Shown here: piece by piece, positions 8,410-17,059 of the stretch
Position numbering within the stretch: the first letter of the stretch is position 1
Layout: each line of letters opens with the position of its first letter
Assembly: GCF_020905295.1 (NCBI RefSeq)
Contig: NZ_JAJJMM010000001.1
Span: 186,001-250,000 of the forward strand
Source: Flavobacterium piscisymbiosum
GTDB lineage: Bacteria; Bacteroidota; Bacteroidia; Flavobacteriales; Flavobacteriaceae
Reading direction: 5' to 3'
DNA length: 64,000 nt
Program-made: the position numbers and the translations under genes
The notes under the pieces: model-generated
Told to the model about the DNA's origin: nothing
The model's input: only the letters and a program-made list of their open reading frames with translations
The model's database searches: none

Positions 8410-8718
8410 ATGGACATTAGTAATCATATCAAAAACAATAAAAATTGGTGGTTCAAAGTTTTATTATCCTCTTTTGTTATTAGCTTAATTTTTCCTGTTA
8501 CACTATATAAAAATAAATCATCAACTTACAACGTCATTACTAATAGTTTTGGTTCAATTGTTGGAGGTCTAGTATTCTTTATCCTTGCATATTTAATTAC
8601 CAGATTGTTAAAGAAAAGACTTAGTGAGAATCAAATTAAAACTGTTCTACTCATAAGTTTTAGCTTTTGGTGGATTCTTCAAATACTGAATCACTATAAT
8701 TTCAAAATAGCTTTATAA
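8410..8718 (+). CDS. Small predicted inner-membrane protein
   Basis: The 102-residue product has three likely transmembrane helices: about residues 14-31 (WWFKVLLSSFVISLIFPV), 46-65 (GSIVGGLVFFILAYLIT) and 77-97. Short basic loops separate them. I recognise no family. It lies inside the tRNA-bounded island, 50 bases after the recombinase remnant, with low GC like the rest of the island. Function is unknown. Confidence 0.6.
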   Translation: MDISNHIKNNKNWWFKVLLSSFVISLIFPVTLYKNKSSTYNVITNSFGSIVGGLVFFILAYLITRLLKKRLSENQIKTVLLISFSFWWILQILNHYNFKIAL

Positions 8719-8764
8719 TAATATGAATATCATGTCATAAAAACCATTATCTAAAAACTATAAG

Positions 8765-9208
8765 ATGGGAAAAAACTATTTAATTGCAATCACAATATTA
8801 TTTTTCAGTTTATCAACTGGAATAAAAGCTCAATCAGTAACTGTTACTAAAGTTTTACATTATCTTGAAATTCAAAATCAAATTGAAATTGAAAAAGATT
8901 TAATAAAAGTTGGCTTTAAGTTCAATAAGAAAAGGAGCGAATCAAATATGACGCAATATTCATATTACAAAGCAGATAATTATGGTTTACAAAAAATAAG
9001 TATTTTCAATAATGATGAGCTTTTTAGTATTGTTTACCACCCTGTGCCAGATTTTTACTTGTCTATGAAAGAAATAATGCTAAAGAAGGTAGATTTTACT
9101 TATGCATATACTAATAAGGATACTAAATTCTATGAAAGCAATAATATGAGAATAGGAATTAATGACAAACATGAAACGGTATCATTCTTTGTAAAATTAA
9201 ATGAATAG
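8765..9208 (+). CDS. Small predicted exported protein
   Basis: The 147-residue product has an N-terminal signal peptide with a likely cleavage after GIKA (residues 1-22). The mature part is basic and Tyr/Lys-rich with no recognised domain. It sits between the small membrane protein and the HEPN-like gene in the island, with 46- and 30-base gaps, so the three could share a transcript. Function is unknown. Confidence 0.6.
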   Translation: MGKNYLIAITILFFSLSTGIKAQSVTVTKVLHYLEIQNQIEIEKDLIKVGFKFNKKRSESNMTQYSYYKADNYGLQKISIFNNDELFSIVYHPVPDFYLSMKEIMLKKVDFTYAYTNKDTKFYESNNMRIGINDKHETVSFFVKLNE

Positions 9209-9238
9209 AATCATTATTCTAGTTAACAAAATATAATC

Positions 9239-10567
9239 ATGAATATTCCAGACAGAAAAAAAGACTATTTAGATAAAGAAATCTTTGAGATTATATCTCT
9301 AGTAGAAATCTCCGAAGTTCCAACAATAAATAAAGTAGAATTTGTACCATTTGATAAAGATGAGAACATATTGGATTTATCTGATAAATTTGTTGGTGCA
9401 TCAATATCTTATGAAATGCTCGGCACTGAAATTATCTCAATCAAACATTCCAATGACAAACATTGTCGTGAACTAAAAAATGACATCTTTAAACGTTACG
9501 AAAAACTTGTAGATACTATTCATAAATCTTCAGAAATCAATCCTTTTGTAAGTAGGAAATTCATATTTGACATTTCATTCGATTACCTTATTAAATCACA
9601 TACCGAGAAAAGAAGCGAAGGGAATTTCTCTGACTATATTATTGATAAAATTGAAGCGGAAATAAAAGAATATAAAATTTATTTTTCTGTCGAACATCTA
9701 GAAATTTTTAAACCTATAAAAATTGGAAAAGTTGAGATTTCAAAACTTGAACCAAATCTCTTCGTTGAAGACAAATCTCGTCAAAATTTAGAAACCGTAA
9801 AATCATTCAACGAAAAATTTAGAAGGAAAATTTTTGCATCTTGTATAATTAAAGCCGAAAAAGATAAAGCAATTGAGTTAGCTCTTAAAGAGTGTAGTTT
9901 ATCAATTGATATAATTAAAATCTGTAGCGATACTATTCACGACCCAAAAACTAAAATTAGTTTTGATATAGATTCTAGATTATCAGAATCATTTACGGCG
10001 GAAACTATTGTTAGTAATATAAATAAACAAAATGACCTAAACATTATTAATCATAGAATTCCAAACTACCATCAATTAACTGAAGATTATCTAAGAAGAT
10101 TATCTCTTAGAAATCTTGGGTTTTTCAATAACTTTCTTACGCATTTGGGTGACGAAAAAACAGAGTTACAAAACCTCTTAATCAATGCAATAAGAAGACT
10201 GGCAAAAGCCTTAACAACTACAAACCTAAATCAAAGAATTGTAGAACTATTCACTATCATGGAATCACTATTAGTCCCAAACTCTCATGCAAATATCCTA
10301 GAAAGTCTTACAAAATATTGCTCAAAAATTGTCTACATTGAGAGAGAAGAAAGACTAAATCTAATTAAGCTTATAAAAAAAATGTATGAAGTTAGAAGCG
10401 CATATGTTCATCACGCCGTAGAGACAGATTTTGAAATAGACGATTTGCGGAATATTCAAACCACCGTTCATACTTTAATTGGTAAACTAATTGAAAGAAG
10501 TTATAAATTCACACAGAAATCTGAAATTTTGAAAGAAATCGACGATGCAATTCTTGATGCTTATTAA
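9239..10567 (+). CDS. Large protein with HEPN-like (Apea-type) C-terminal domain, unknown function
   Basis: The 442-residue soluble protein has no signal peptide. Residues 1-270 show no recognised family and are rich in Lys, Ile and Glu. The C-terminal ~150 residues are strongly alpha-helical (AIRRLAKALTTTNLNQRIVELFTIMESLL) and contain EVRSAYVHH with Arg386-x4-His391. That RX4-6H pattern in a helical setting is characteristic of Apea-like HEPN domains, many of which are RNases in defence, toxin-antitoxin or stress systems. There is no adjacent nucleotidyltransferase antitoxin, so if it is a toxin it is a solitary one. The gene is in the tRNA-flanked island and ends ~230 bases before the right repeat. 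Confidence 0.65.
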   Translation: MNIPDRKKDYLDKEIFEIISLVEISEVPTINKVEFVPFDKDENILDLSDKFVGASISYEMLGTEIISIKHSNDKHCRELKNDIFKRYEKLVDTIHKSSEINPFVSRKFIFDISFDYLIKSHTEKRSEGNFSDYIIDKIEAEIKEYKIYFSVEHLEIFKPIKIGKVEISKLEPNLFVEDKSRQNLETVKSFNEKFRRKIFASCIIKAEKDKAIELALKECSLSIDIIKICSDTIHDPKTKISFDIDSRLSESFTAETIVSNINKQNDLNIINHRIPNYHQLTEDYLRRLSLRNLGFFNNFLTHLGDEKTELQNLLINAIRRLAKALTTTNLNQRIVELFTIMESLLVPNSHANILESLTKYCSKIVYIEREERLNLIKLIKKMYEVRSAYVHHAVETDFEIDDLRNIQTTVHTLIGKLIERSYKFTQKSEILKEIDDAILDAY

Positions 10568-10873
10568 CAATTTTAATAAATAGAAAGTACATTAATGAAA
10601 CTAATATTTGATACTCAAATTGAATTAATAAAAGAATAATTTAAACTTGTAAAACAAGGAGTGACGAAAACAGCTAAAAACAGCAGAAAACCAATCTACA
10701 GCAAAAACACAACTACCTATAAAAAAAATTGATTACAAAAAAAAGAATGAAATTTCAATTTTCATAAACCTGAGGTGATAGATTCATGTCCAGCCTTAGC
10801 TACAAAAAACAAACTCTTACTCATCAACTGATTAAGGGTTTGTTTCTTACATCAATTCCATCTTAAAATCATA
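10568..10873. other. Right end of the island: tRNA 3'-half echo and terminator-like hairpin
   Basis: No gene lies here. Bases 10762-10803 repeat the 3' half of the CAT tRNA (anticodon loop CATAA, CCTGAGGT, TTCA, GCTA) with about a dozen mismatches, and then 10799-10814 are identical to 7930-7945. A CAAACTCTTA/TAAGGGTTTG hairpin follows at about 10809-10842, matching the position of the tRNA terminator. The tRNA 5' half is absent. Confidence 0.6.
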
Positions 10874-11491
10874 TTACTTTCCAAAAATAAGTTCATTTAC
10901 CAAATCTATTTCGTCCTGACTTATGGTATGTCCCATATTTTCATAGATTTTTTTAGTAACATTTGCTCCCATTTTTTTTAAAAGCGCTTCTGATTCATTT
11001 ACTCTTTCAACAGGTACGTGAAAATCGGGATCGCTGGTACCGATGAAAATTGGTGTGTTTTCGAAGTTTCCTTCGTAATGATTTTCATAAACCTTATCGC
11101 CAATAAGTCCGCCGGTAAATGCTACAACACCTCCGTATTTAGCCGCATTTCTGGCAGTAAATTCTAAAGCCAGACAAGCTCCCTGAGAAAATCCAAGAAA
11201 ATAGATATTCTCTTTTTCAATTCCGTTTTGCTGAATTGCAACAACAACGTTATGAATAGCTTCTAATGATTTTGAAAATGAAGGCTCATTTTCATTAATA
11301 GGTGCTAAAAAAGAATAAGGATACCAGGTTCTATTTTCTGCCTGAGGGGCAACCAAGGCAAAATCATCGACCTTGAGATGTTTTGAAATCGAAAGAATAT
11401 CATGAGCGCTTGCACCACGTCCGTGAATCATGATAAGCGCCTTTTTAGCATCATTTAAAGGCACACCGTCTGTTATAGTCTCTATATTCAT
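10874..11491 (-). CDS. Phospholipase/carboxylesterase-family hydrolase (MhqD/YpfH-like)
   Basis: The 205-residue alpha/beta-hydrolase has its oxyanion segment in IHGRGASAHD, the nucleophile elbow GFSQGA near residue 104, Asp in TSDPDFHVP near 155 and His in GHTIS near 190, a complete triad. The proteins most alike are YpfH and MhqD; MhqD is induced by hydroquinones in Bacillus. It is the last gene of a three-gene minus-strand run behind a MhqO-like dioxygenase and a GNAT protein, with an 11-base gap. I infer a role in quinone/aromatic detoxification. No signal peptide is present, so it is cytoplasmic. Confidence 0.85.
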   Translation of the reverse strand: MNIETITDGVPLNDAKKALIMIHGRGASAHDILSISKHLKVDDFALVAPQAENRTWYPYSFLAPINENEPSFSKSLEAIHNVVVAIQQNGIEKENIYFLGFSQGACLALEFTARNAAKYGGVVAFTGGLIGDKVYENHYEGNFENTPIFIGTSDPDFHVPVERVNESEALLKKMGANVTKKIYENMGHTISQDEIDLVNELIFGK

Positions 11492-11502
11492 AAGTTCTAA
11501 GT

Positions 11503-11793
11503 TTATTTTTTCCAGATATCCTGATATTCATCCGGATGTTTTTTGAATTGTGCATGCACATACGGACAAAGCGGCAAGACCATCAAATTATTGGCACTTA
11601 CGTACGACGTCATTTCGTCTAAAAGTTTCTTTGCATATCCCTTTCCTTCTCCTTCAGGTTCAACACCAGTGTGGTAAACCGTCAGCAAATCAGGCTTAAT
11701 GCTTACTGTCATTTCGCCCAGCTTTTTATCATCAACATAAAGATTAAAGGCTCCATGCTTTTTCTCGTCTAATTCCAGTTTTATTGTTTCCAT
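11503..11793 (-). CDS. Small GNAT-type N-acetyltransferase (YjdJ-like)
   Basis: The 96-residue minimal GNAT domain has the acetyl-CoA pyrophosphate loop GEGKGYAKKLLDEM, and LPLCPYVHAQFKKHPDEYQDI at the C terminus is typical of the YjdJ/COG2388 type. The substrate is unknown. It sits between the dioxygenase and hydrolase genes with 11- and 38-base gaps, indicating one operon. Confidence 0.85.
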   Translation of the reverse strand: METIKLELDEKKHGAFNLYVDDKKLGEMTVSIKPDLLTVYHTGVEPEGEGKGYAKKLLDEMTSYVSANNLMVLPLCPYVHAQFKKHPDEYQDIWKK

Positions 11794-11831
11794 ATATTTT
11801 TTCTTAAGAATCTAATTTACAAATTTTTAGC

Positions 11832-12770
11832 TTAATTAATTTTAACCAAATGATTTTCAATACTTGCTCTTTGAGATTCGTATTGTGCGGGAAGTTTTAA
11901 GTTCTGACCTAATTCTTCTAAGCTTTCATCAACTGTAAATCCTGGATTATCAGTGGCAATTTCAAACAAAACTCCACCTGGCTCTCTAAAATATAGCGAA
12001 TGGAAATATTGTCTGTCTATTTGTGGTGTAATTGACAATCCGTAAGCTTCGATTTTTCCACGGAAGTGCATTAAAATTTCGTCATTTTTTACACGGAAAG
12101 CCACATGGTGAACAGTTCCATTTGCATTTAAACCACGTTTTTCATCAGCTAATTCTACCAAGTCAACAATTGCGGCATTTTCTACTGCATCTGTTGCATA
12201 ACGATAACGGTTTACATCCTGATCAATCAATTTGTAACCAAATATTTCTGTTAAGATTGCTGCAGTTGGTTGAATGTCATTTAAAGTCAGCGTAATATTA
12301 TGAAAACCTTTTGTTGCTACGTCAGCTTTTACTTCATCTGTTTCCCAACCTTTTCTGTTGTCTCCTGTTTTAGATTCGATTAACTCTAATTTTAACCCGT
12401 CCGGATCAAGGAAAGTAAGATATTTTTCGCCGAATTTTTCTGCCGGTTTATTGTAGATTACATTATATTGTTCAAAACGTTTCTGCCAGAAATCAAGACT
12501 TCCTTTAGGAACAGAATAACCAATTTCTGTCGCCATTCCGGATCCTTTTCGTCCTTGTTGAATTCCTTCTCCCCAAGGAAAAAAGGTTAAGATAGTTCCT
12601 GCGCTTCCCAATTCATCGCCAAAGTAAAAATGATATGTTCCCGGGTCATCAAAATTCACTGTTTTTTTGATAAATCTTAATCCGAGTATTTTTGAATAAA
12701 AATCGAAATTACGTTTAGCGTCGCCTGCAATGGCAGTAATATGGTGTAAGCCTAAAATTTTATTTTCCAT
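11832..12770 (-). CDS. Ring-cleaving dioxygenase (MhqO-like, glyoxalase fold)
   Basis: The 312-residue protein has two vicinal-oxygen-chelate repeats. The first begins LGLHHITAIAGDAKRNFDFYSKILG, and the second begins near residue 155 (KGFHNITLTLNDI). The metal ligands are plausibly His9, the repeat-two His and a late Glu in GVLFEIATDNPGF. The closest described relatives are MhqO/MhqA/MhqE of Bacillus, putative hydroquinone- or catechol-cleaving dioxygenases. It is first in a run with a GNAT and an MhqD-like hydrolase, supporting an electrophile-detoxification operon. No MarR-type MhqR repressor is encoded nearby. Confidence 0.87.
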   Translation of the reverse strand: MENKILGLHHITAIAGDAKRNFDFYSKILGLRFIKKTVNFDDPGTYHFYFGDELGSAGTILTFFPWGEGIQQGRKGSGMATEIGYSVPKGSLDFWQKRFEQYNVIYNKPAEKFGEKYLTFLDPDGLKLELIESKTGDNRKGWETDEVKADVATKGFHNITLTLNDIQPTAAILTEIFGYKLIDQDVNRYRYATDAVENAAIVDLVELADEKRGLNANGTVHHVAFRVKNDEILMHFRGKIEAYGLSITPQIDRQYFHSLYFREPGGVLFEIATDNPGFTVDESLEELGQNLKLPAQYESQRASIENHLVKIN

Positions 12771-13087
12771 GATATTTTATGTATTAAGTTGTTTTGATTT
12801 TCTTTTACAAATTTACCTCAGCTCTCACTGTTTCTCTGTTAACCTAGATTAAGAAATAAAACTCAGAATGAATAAAATACTAAAGTCAATTTTAGTCCTA
12901 AATTGTTCTTCATATAAAAGATAAGGTTTTATATCAAAAGTGTAATCTATCACGTTAAGATCAAAAATAAACTCTTTCAAATCCTTATTATCAAAAACTT
13001 TTCTTTACACATAAAAAAACATAAAAAATAATAATGCTAATTGGGGTTAAAGTCCCATTTTTGTAAAATAATTAATGCGCTAACAAT
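12771..13087. promoter_or_regulatory. Divergent intergenic region; -7-like element for the mhq-like operon
   Basis: The minus strand carries TAAATTTG at 12815-12808, a good -7 match 38-45 bases before the dioxygenase start. No exact TTG is found 19 bases further upstream. I see no MhqR-type long palindrome. The rest is AT-rich with no gene. Confidence 0.45.
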
Positions 13088-13345
13088 ATGGATATAGTTA
13101 AATTTAAAATCACATCAAAAACGATAAAAGTAGAAGTACGCAATTCGAATAATTATGTTTTTAATTTTAATACTGCTTTAGAAATTGAAAAAGAAGACAG
13201 GGATGTTTTATTGAAACTTTACAATGCATTAGACATTCTTTTTAAGAAAGAAACTCCTTCTGAAGTAAAAAACTATATTTCGCCCAACCAAACCAATATC
13301 CTGGATCAGATTTCTGCCGTTGATGGTTTAGAAGAGGAAAAATAA
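13088..13345 (+). CDS. Small conserved-looking cytoplasmic protein, unknown function
   Basis: The 85-residue protein is acidic and soluble, starts MDIVKFKITSKTIKVEVRN, and has no Cys or signal peptide. Residues 1-40 look beta-rich and 40-60 helical. I recognise no family. It ends 39 bases before an AraC-type regulator on the same strand and may be co-transcribed with it. Confidence 0.6.
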   Translation: MDIVKFKITSKTIKVEVRNSNNYVFNFNTALEIEKEDRDVLLKLYNALDILFKKETPSEVKNYISPNQTNILDQISAVDGLEEEK

Positions 13346-13384
13346 TAGCAATTTAGCTAACAGCTGTTAAACATTATAGTATTA

Positions 13385-14263
13385 ATGAATTTAAAAAGGT
13401 TAGAGATCAAGAAAAATATTCAAAAGCCTGAAGACAAAAATTTGTCATTCCGTGTGTTTGAATTAGATGAGTCTACTATTAAATATTATCTTGAACCACA
13501 CAAAAACGATCACTTTTGTATTATCATTTTAGAAACTGGTAAAATAAATTTACAAATAGAGGAGAAAATACATTTCTTAAAAGCCGGCAAAATTTCGACC
13601 ATTTTTCCTGATCAAATTTATTTCGTATCAAATGCAACTGCTGACATTACAGGCAAAATTATTTTATTTGAAGAAGTATTGTTTTGTTCTGATATATTAA
13701 AAAATGAATTAAGCTCTTACAATGTCAACCTTTCTGTAAATCTAAATTGCACAGCGCTTTCCGGTCATGAGTTTGAACTCGCCATGACACTGGTAAAAAA
13801 AATTCAAAATATTTATAACAATCCCAGTCTTGTAAAAAAAGAACAGGCTCGTTTTTATATCAAAATATTTTTGTTGGGAATTATAGAATCAATTCACGGT
13901 CAGCATCCTGTGTTGCATCAAAAAACAAATCAACATACTTATATCGATTTTAAAAAGCTTTTGAATGAGCAATATAAAACAGAAAGAACCGTGCAATACT
14001 ATGCATCAAAACTTCTGATTACTCCCAAAAAACTCAATGCAATAACAAAAAAACATTGTGGTGAAACGGCTATAAATGCGATTCATAACCGTATCCTGAC
14101 AGAAATTAAGAGACAATTACTCTTTTCTGATCTTTCTCATAAAGAGATTGCATTCGATTTGGGATTTAGCTCTCCTTCGGCACTTAATAAATTTGTGCGC
14201 GCCAAGCTCAAAGAAACTCCTACTGAACTTCAACAGGAATTGGCGCAAATTTATACCGCATAG
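13385..14263 (+). CDS. AraC-family transcriptional regulator
   Basis: In this 292-residue protein, residues 1-110 form a cupin-like sensor domain (HFCIIILETGKINLQIEEK, then FPDQIYFVSN). The C-terminal ~100 residues carry two helix-turn-helix motifs (YYASKLLITPKKLNAITKK; SHKEIAFDLGFSSPSALNKFVRAKLKETP). It is immediately upstream of the iron alcohol dehydrogenase gene and probably controls it. This family usually activates transcription in response to a small molecule, which is unknown here. Confidence 0.88.
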   Translation: MNLKRLEIKKNIQKPEDKNLSFRVFELDESTIKYYLEPHKNDHFCIIILETGKINLQIEEKIHFLKAGKISTIFPDQIYFVSNATADITGKIILFEEVLFCSDILKNELSSYNVNLSVNLNCTALSGHEFELAMTLVKKIQNIYNNPSLVKKEQARFYIKIFLLGIIESIHGQHPVLHQKTNQHTYIDFKKLLNEQYKTERTVQYYASKLLITPKKLNAITKKHCGETAINAIHNRILTEIKRQLLFSDLSHKEIAFDLGFSSPSALNKFVRAKLKETPTELQQELAQIYTA

Positions 14264-14299
14264 TCTTGTTTGTATAACACCCGCCCCTGCCTGTGTATT

Positions 14300-14307
14300 T
14301 AACTTTG
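14300..14307 (+). promoter_or_regulatory. -7-like element (TAACTTTG) before the iron alcohol dehydrogenase
   Basis: This matches TAnnTTTG 25 bases before the dehydrogenase ATG and lacks a good TTG at the standard spacing, as would suit an activator-dependent promoter controlled by the preceding AraC protein. Confidence 0.45.
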
Positions 14308-14331
14308 CCTCAATAATTAAATACTATAAAA

Positions 14332-15501
14332 ATGAGCAAATTATTTATTGCAGGAGAAGTTTTCCATGGTCCGGGAAGCCTTGAGGAATTGAAAAATATA
14401 AAAGGTAAAAAAGCTTTTGTGGTAACTGGCGGAAGTTCTATGAAAAAAAGCGGAACGCTGGATAAAGCGATAGCTTTTTTGAACGAAGCAGGAATTGAAA
14501 CTATGATTTTTGATGGTGTTGAAGAAGATCCGTCATCTGCAACAAGTTTTAAAGGTGCAAAAGCGATGCTTGAATTTCAACCAGACTGGATCGTAGGTAT
14601 TGGCGGATGTTCTGCTATTGATGCTGCCAAAACGATGTGGATTTTTTACGAACATCCTGAAGTTGAATTTGATTCTCTTATAAAACCTTTTAGTGTACCT
14701 GTACTTAGAAACAAAGCTAAATTTATTGCAATTCCTTCTACTAGCGGAACCGGAACTGAAACAACTGGTTTAGCTGTAATTACTGATCGCGAAAAAGGAG
14801 TTAAATATCCAATTGTATCTTATGAATTAACTCCGGATGTTGCCATAATTGATGGAGAAATTTGTGCTTCGATGCCTGCGCATGTTACATCAAATACAGG
14901 ACTGGATGCATTGACACATTGTGTTGAAGCGTATGTTTCTAATATTGACGACAATTTTGCTGATGTACTGGCAAAAGGCGGATTAGAAATTGTTTTTGAT
15001 AATCTGGAAGAAGCGGTAAAAAATCCTTCGAATATTACAGCACGTCAAAACATGCACGATGCTTCTTTTATGGGAGGTCTGGCTTTTAACAACGCATGGT
15101 TAGGAATTGTTCACTCATTATCTCATCAGGTTGGAGCGCTATACGGTATTCCTCACGGATGCGCAAATGCAATTTTCCTTCCTAATGTTATTCGTTATAA
15201 TGGTGTAGCTACGGATAAATTTCCTTCATTGGCAAAAGTGATTGGTTTACAAACTGCCGAAGAATTGGCACAGGCAATTGAAGGATTAAGAAAAAAAGTA
15301 AACAACATTTCTTCGCTTAAAGAGTTTGGAATTTCAAAAGAAGACTGGGACAAAAACCTGGATTACATAGCAAACAATGCATTAATTGATCCATGTACAG
15401 GTTTTAATCCTCGAGTAACAACTTTAGAAGATTTAAAAGACATTTATAATGCTTGTTACGAAGGTATTGTATATGCTAATGATGCAATAGCAGTAAACTA
15501 A
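14332..15501 (+). CDS. Iron-containing (group III) alcohol dehydrogenase
   Basis: The 389-residue protein has the N-terminal nucleotide-binding part with the GGCSAIDAAK motif near residue 95, SGTGTETTGLAVITD near 140, and the metal site built from D..GLDALTHCVEAY and GIVHSLSHQVGALYGIPHGCANA (His residues near 263 and 279). It reduces aldehydes or oxidises short alcohols with NAD(P)H in the cytoplasm. The gene follows an AraC regulator by 68 bases and is closed by a strong terminator, so it is probably a single-gene transcript controlled by that regulator. Confidence 0.92.
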   Translation: MSKLFIAGEVFHGPGSLEELKNIKGKKAFVVTGGSSMKKSGTLDKAIAFLNEAGIETMIFDGVEEDPSSATSFKGAKAMLEFQPDWIVGIGGCSAIDAAKTMWIFYEHPEVEFDSLIKPFSVPVLRNKAKFIAIPSTSGTGTETTGLAVITDREKGVKYPIVSYELTPDVAIIDGEICASMPAHVTSNTGLDALTHCVEAYVSNIDDNFADVLAKGGLEIVFDNLEEAVKNPSNITARQNMHDASFMGGLAFNNAWLGIVHSLSHQVGALYGIPHGCANAIFLPNVIRYNGVATDKFPSLAKVIGLQTAEELAQAIEGLRKKVNNISSLKEFGISKEDWDKNLDYIANNALIDPCTGFNPRVTTLEDLKDIYNACYEGIVYANDAIAVN

Positions 15502-15571
15502 TTTCTGTAAAACGGAAAAAAGTTAATGATCAACCGTTGATATAATACATTCAACTGTTTTTTACCAATAG

Positions 15572-15608
15572 AAAGCCTGAAAGATTTATATTTTTCAGGC
15601 TTTTTTTT
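15572..15608 (+). terminator. Terminator after the iron alcohol dehydrogenase
   Basis: An AAGCCTGAAA/TTTTCAGGCTT stem is followed by eight T residues, about 70 bases past the stop codon. Confidence 0.88.
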
Positions 15609-15761
15609 GTGATAAAGAATAATCCTAAAAATACTATATCTGCTACAACTGGATTTTTACTTTATATGCTGCCTCTTACACATTCGTTCAAATTATTATT
15701 GAATTATTTTTATATTAGCAAAAACAAAAAGTTCTTTTTAACTCTTTCAAAAAACACAGCA

Positions 15762-16124
15762 ATGGCAAATCAATTTGAAGATACAATCAAAAAGGCATAT
15801 TCTGCTTTTAACGAAAGAAACATTGACAACGCCTTATCGACAATGCAAAAAGATGTGCAATGGTCTAAAGCCTGGGAAGGCGGCTACATAAGCGGGCACA
15901 ATGAAATCAAGGAATACTGGACCAGACAATGGACAGAAATAAATCCAAAAGTGGAACCTATTGGTTTTGATGAAAGAGAAAACGGAAGCCTGGAAGTTAA
16001 GGTGCATCAAAACGTACAAGATTTACAAGGCGGTTTAATCTTTGACGGATTGGTAAAACATGTTTACACTTTTCAGGACGGATTGATCAAAACGATGGAC
16101 ATAGAACTGGTAGAAAATAATTAA
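15762..16124 (+). CDS. NTF2-like (SnoaL-type) small protein
   Basis: From ATG 15762 the product is 120 residues: MANQFEDTIKKAYSAFNERNIDNALSTM, then DVQWSKAWEGGYISGHNEIKEYWTRQW and a closing beta sheet, the cone-shaped NTF2/SnoaL fold. Such proteins are isomerases, hydrolases or binding proteins, and the substrate is unknown here. The frame is open back to a GTG at 15609, but that lies in the preceding terminator and gives a Lys/Asn-rich tail foreign to the fold, so it is rejected. Confidence 0.8.
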   Translation: MANQFEDTIKKAYSAFNERNIDNALSTMQKDVQWSKAWEGGYISGHNEIKEYWTRQWTEINPKVEPIGFDERENGSLEVKVHQNVQDLQGGLIFDGLVKHVYTFQDGLIKTMDIELVENN

Positions 16125-16196
16125 TTTTGTATTAATAAATTCATTTCAAATTCTTAAAGACAAAACTTAGTTCTTTTATAGAATAAAAATCAAAGT

Positions 16197-17021
16197 ATGG
16201 AAGAACAACTTTATGAAATAATAAAGAAGGTTTATGATAAAAACAACAGAAATTTGTTCACCTTTCTAACTGGTGCCGGAATTTCTGCTGATAGCGGAAT
16301 ACCTACTTACAGAGGAATAGACGGAATATGGATAAAAGGAACACAATTTCATAAACCGGAGGAATTTGGAACTTATAAATATTTTAAAGAACACCCGGAA
16401 GAGGTTTGGCAGTATTCTCTTTTTAGAAAAAAAATGTTTGAAAGCGCTAAACCCAACGAAAGTCATCGCGAAATAGTGGAAATTGAAAATCTGTTGGAAG
16501 ACAAATTTCATTTAATAACTCAAAATATAGACAATTTACACAGACGCTCGGGAACAAAGAGAATTTACGAAATTCATGGCAACAACAGAGAGATTAAATG
16601 TTCTAATAGCTGTAAAGAAATAGTACATCTTCCTGATGAAATAAAAGGAAAAGATATCGATGAAGATTTAACCGCAACCGATATTGAACTACTAAAATGC
16701 AAAGAATGCGGCAGCTGGATGAGACCAAATATTTTATGGTTTGATGAGCGTTATGATGAGAAAACAAACAAAAGATTTAGTTCTTTGAAGATTGCTAAAA
16801 ATTCAGGTATTCTTTTTATTGTTGGTACTTCCGGCGCAACAAATTTACCAATGGCAATTGCTGAAACAACTTTAAAATATGGAGGAACAATTGTTGATAT
16901 TAACACCGAGGATAATTTGTTTACAAAATTAATTAAAGACAAGAAAAATAAAATTATTATTCGTGGCACCTCAACGGAAAATCTTAAAACAATAAAAGAA
17001 ATCTTTAAGAACATCTGTTAG
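16197..17021 (+). CDS. Sir2-family NAD-dependent protein deacylase (sirtuin)
   Basis: The 274-residue protein carries the NAD-binding GAGISADSGIPTYRG at 26-40, TQNIDNLHRRSG near 105, and the catalytic His in YEIHGN near 124. Zinc Cys pairs occur as CSNSC and CKECG, and GTSGATNLP is the second nucleotide site. It removes acyl groups from lysines using NAD. A small insertion between the Cys pairs makes the zinc module slightly atypical. Methionine aminopeptidase follows after 38 bases on the same strand. Confidence 0.92.
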   Translation: MEEQLYEIIKKVYDKNNRNLFTFLTGAGISADSGIPTYRGIDGIWIKGTQFHKPEEFGTYKYFKEHPEEVWQYSLFRKKMFESAKPNESHREIVEIENLLEDKFHLITQNIDNLHRRSGTKRIYEIHGNNREIKCSNSCKEIVHLPDEIKGKDIDEDLTATDIELLKCKECGSWMRPNILWFDERYDEKTNKRFSSLKIAKNSGILFIVGTSGATNLPMAIAETTLKYGGTIVDINTEDNLFTKLIKDKKNKIIIRGTSTENLKTIKEIFKNIC

Positions 17022-17059
17022 GATTAAACGAAAATTAAAAAATCAGAAAAAACAAAATC

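Noticed and set aside
15609..15761. N-terminal extension of the NTF2-like protein
   Set aside because: It begins in the terminator of the previous gene and adds residues foreign to the fold.
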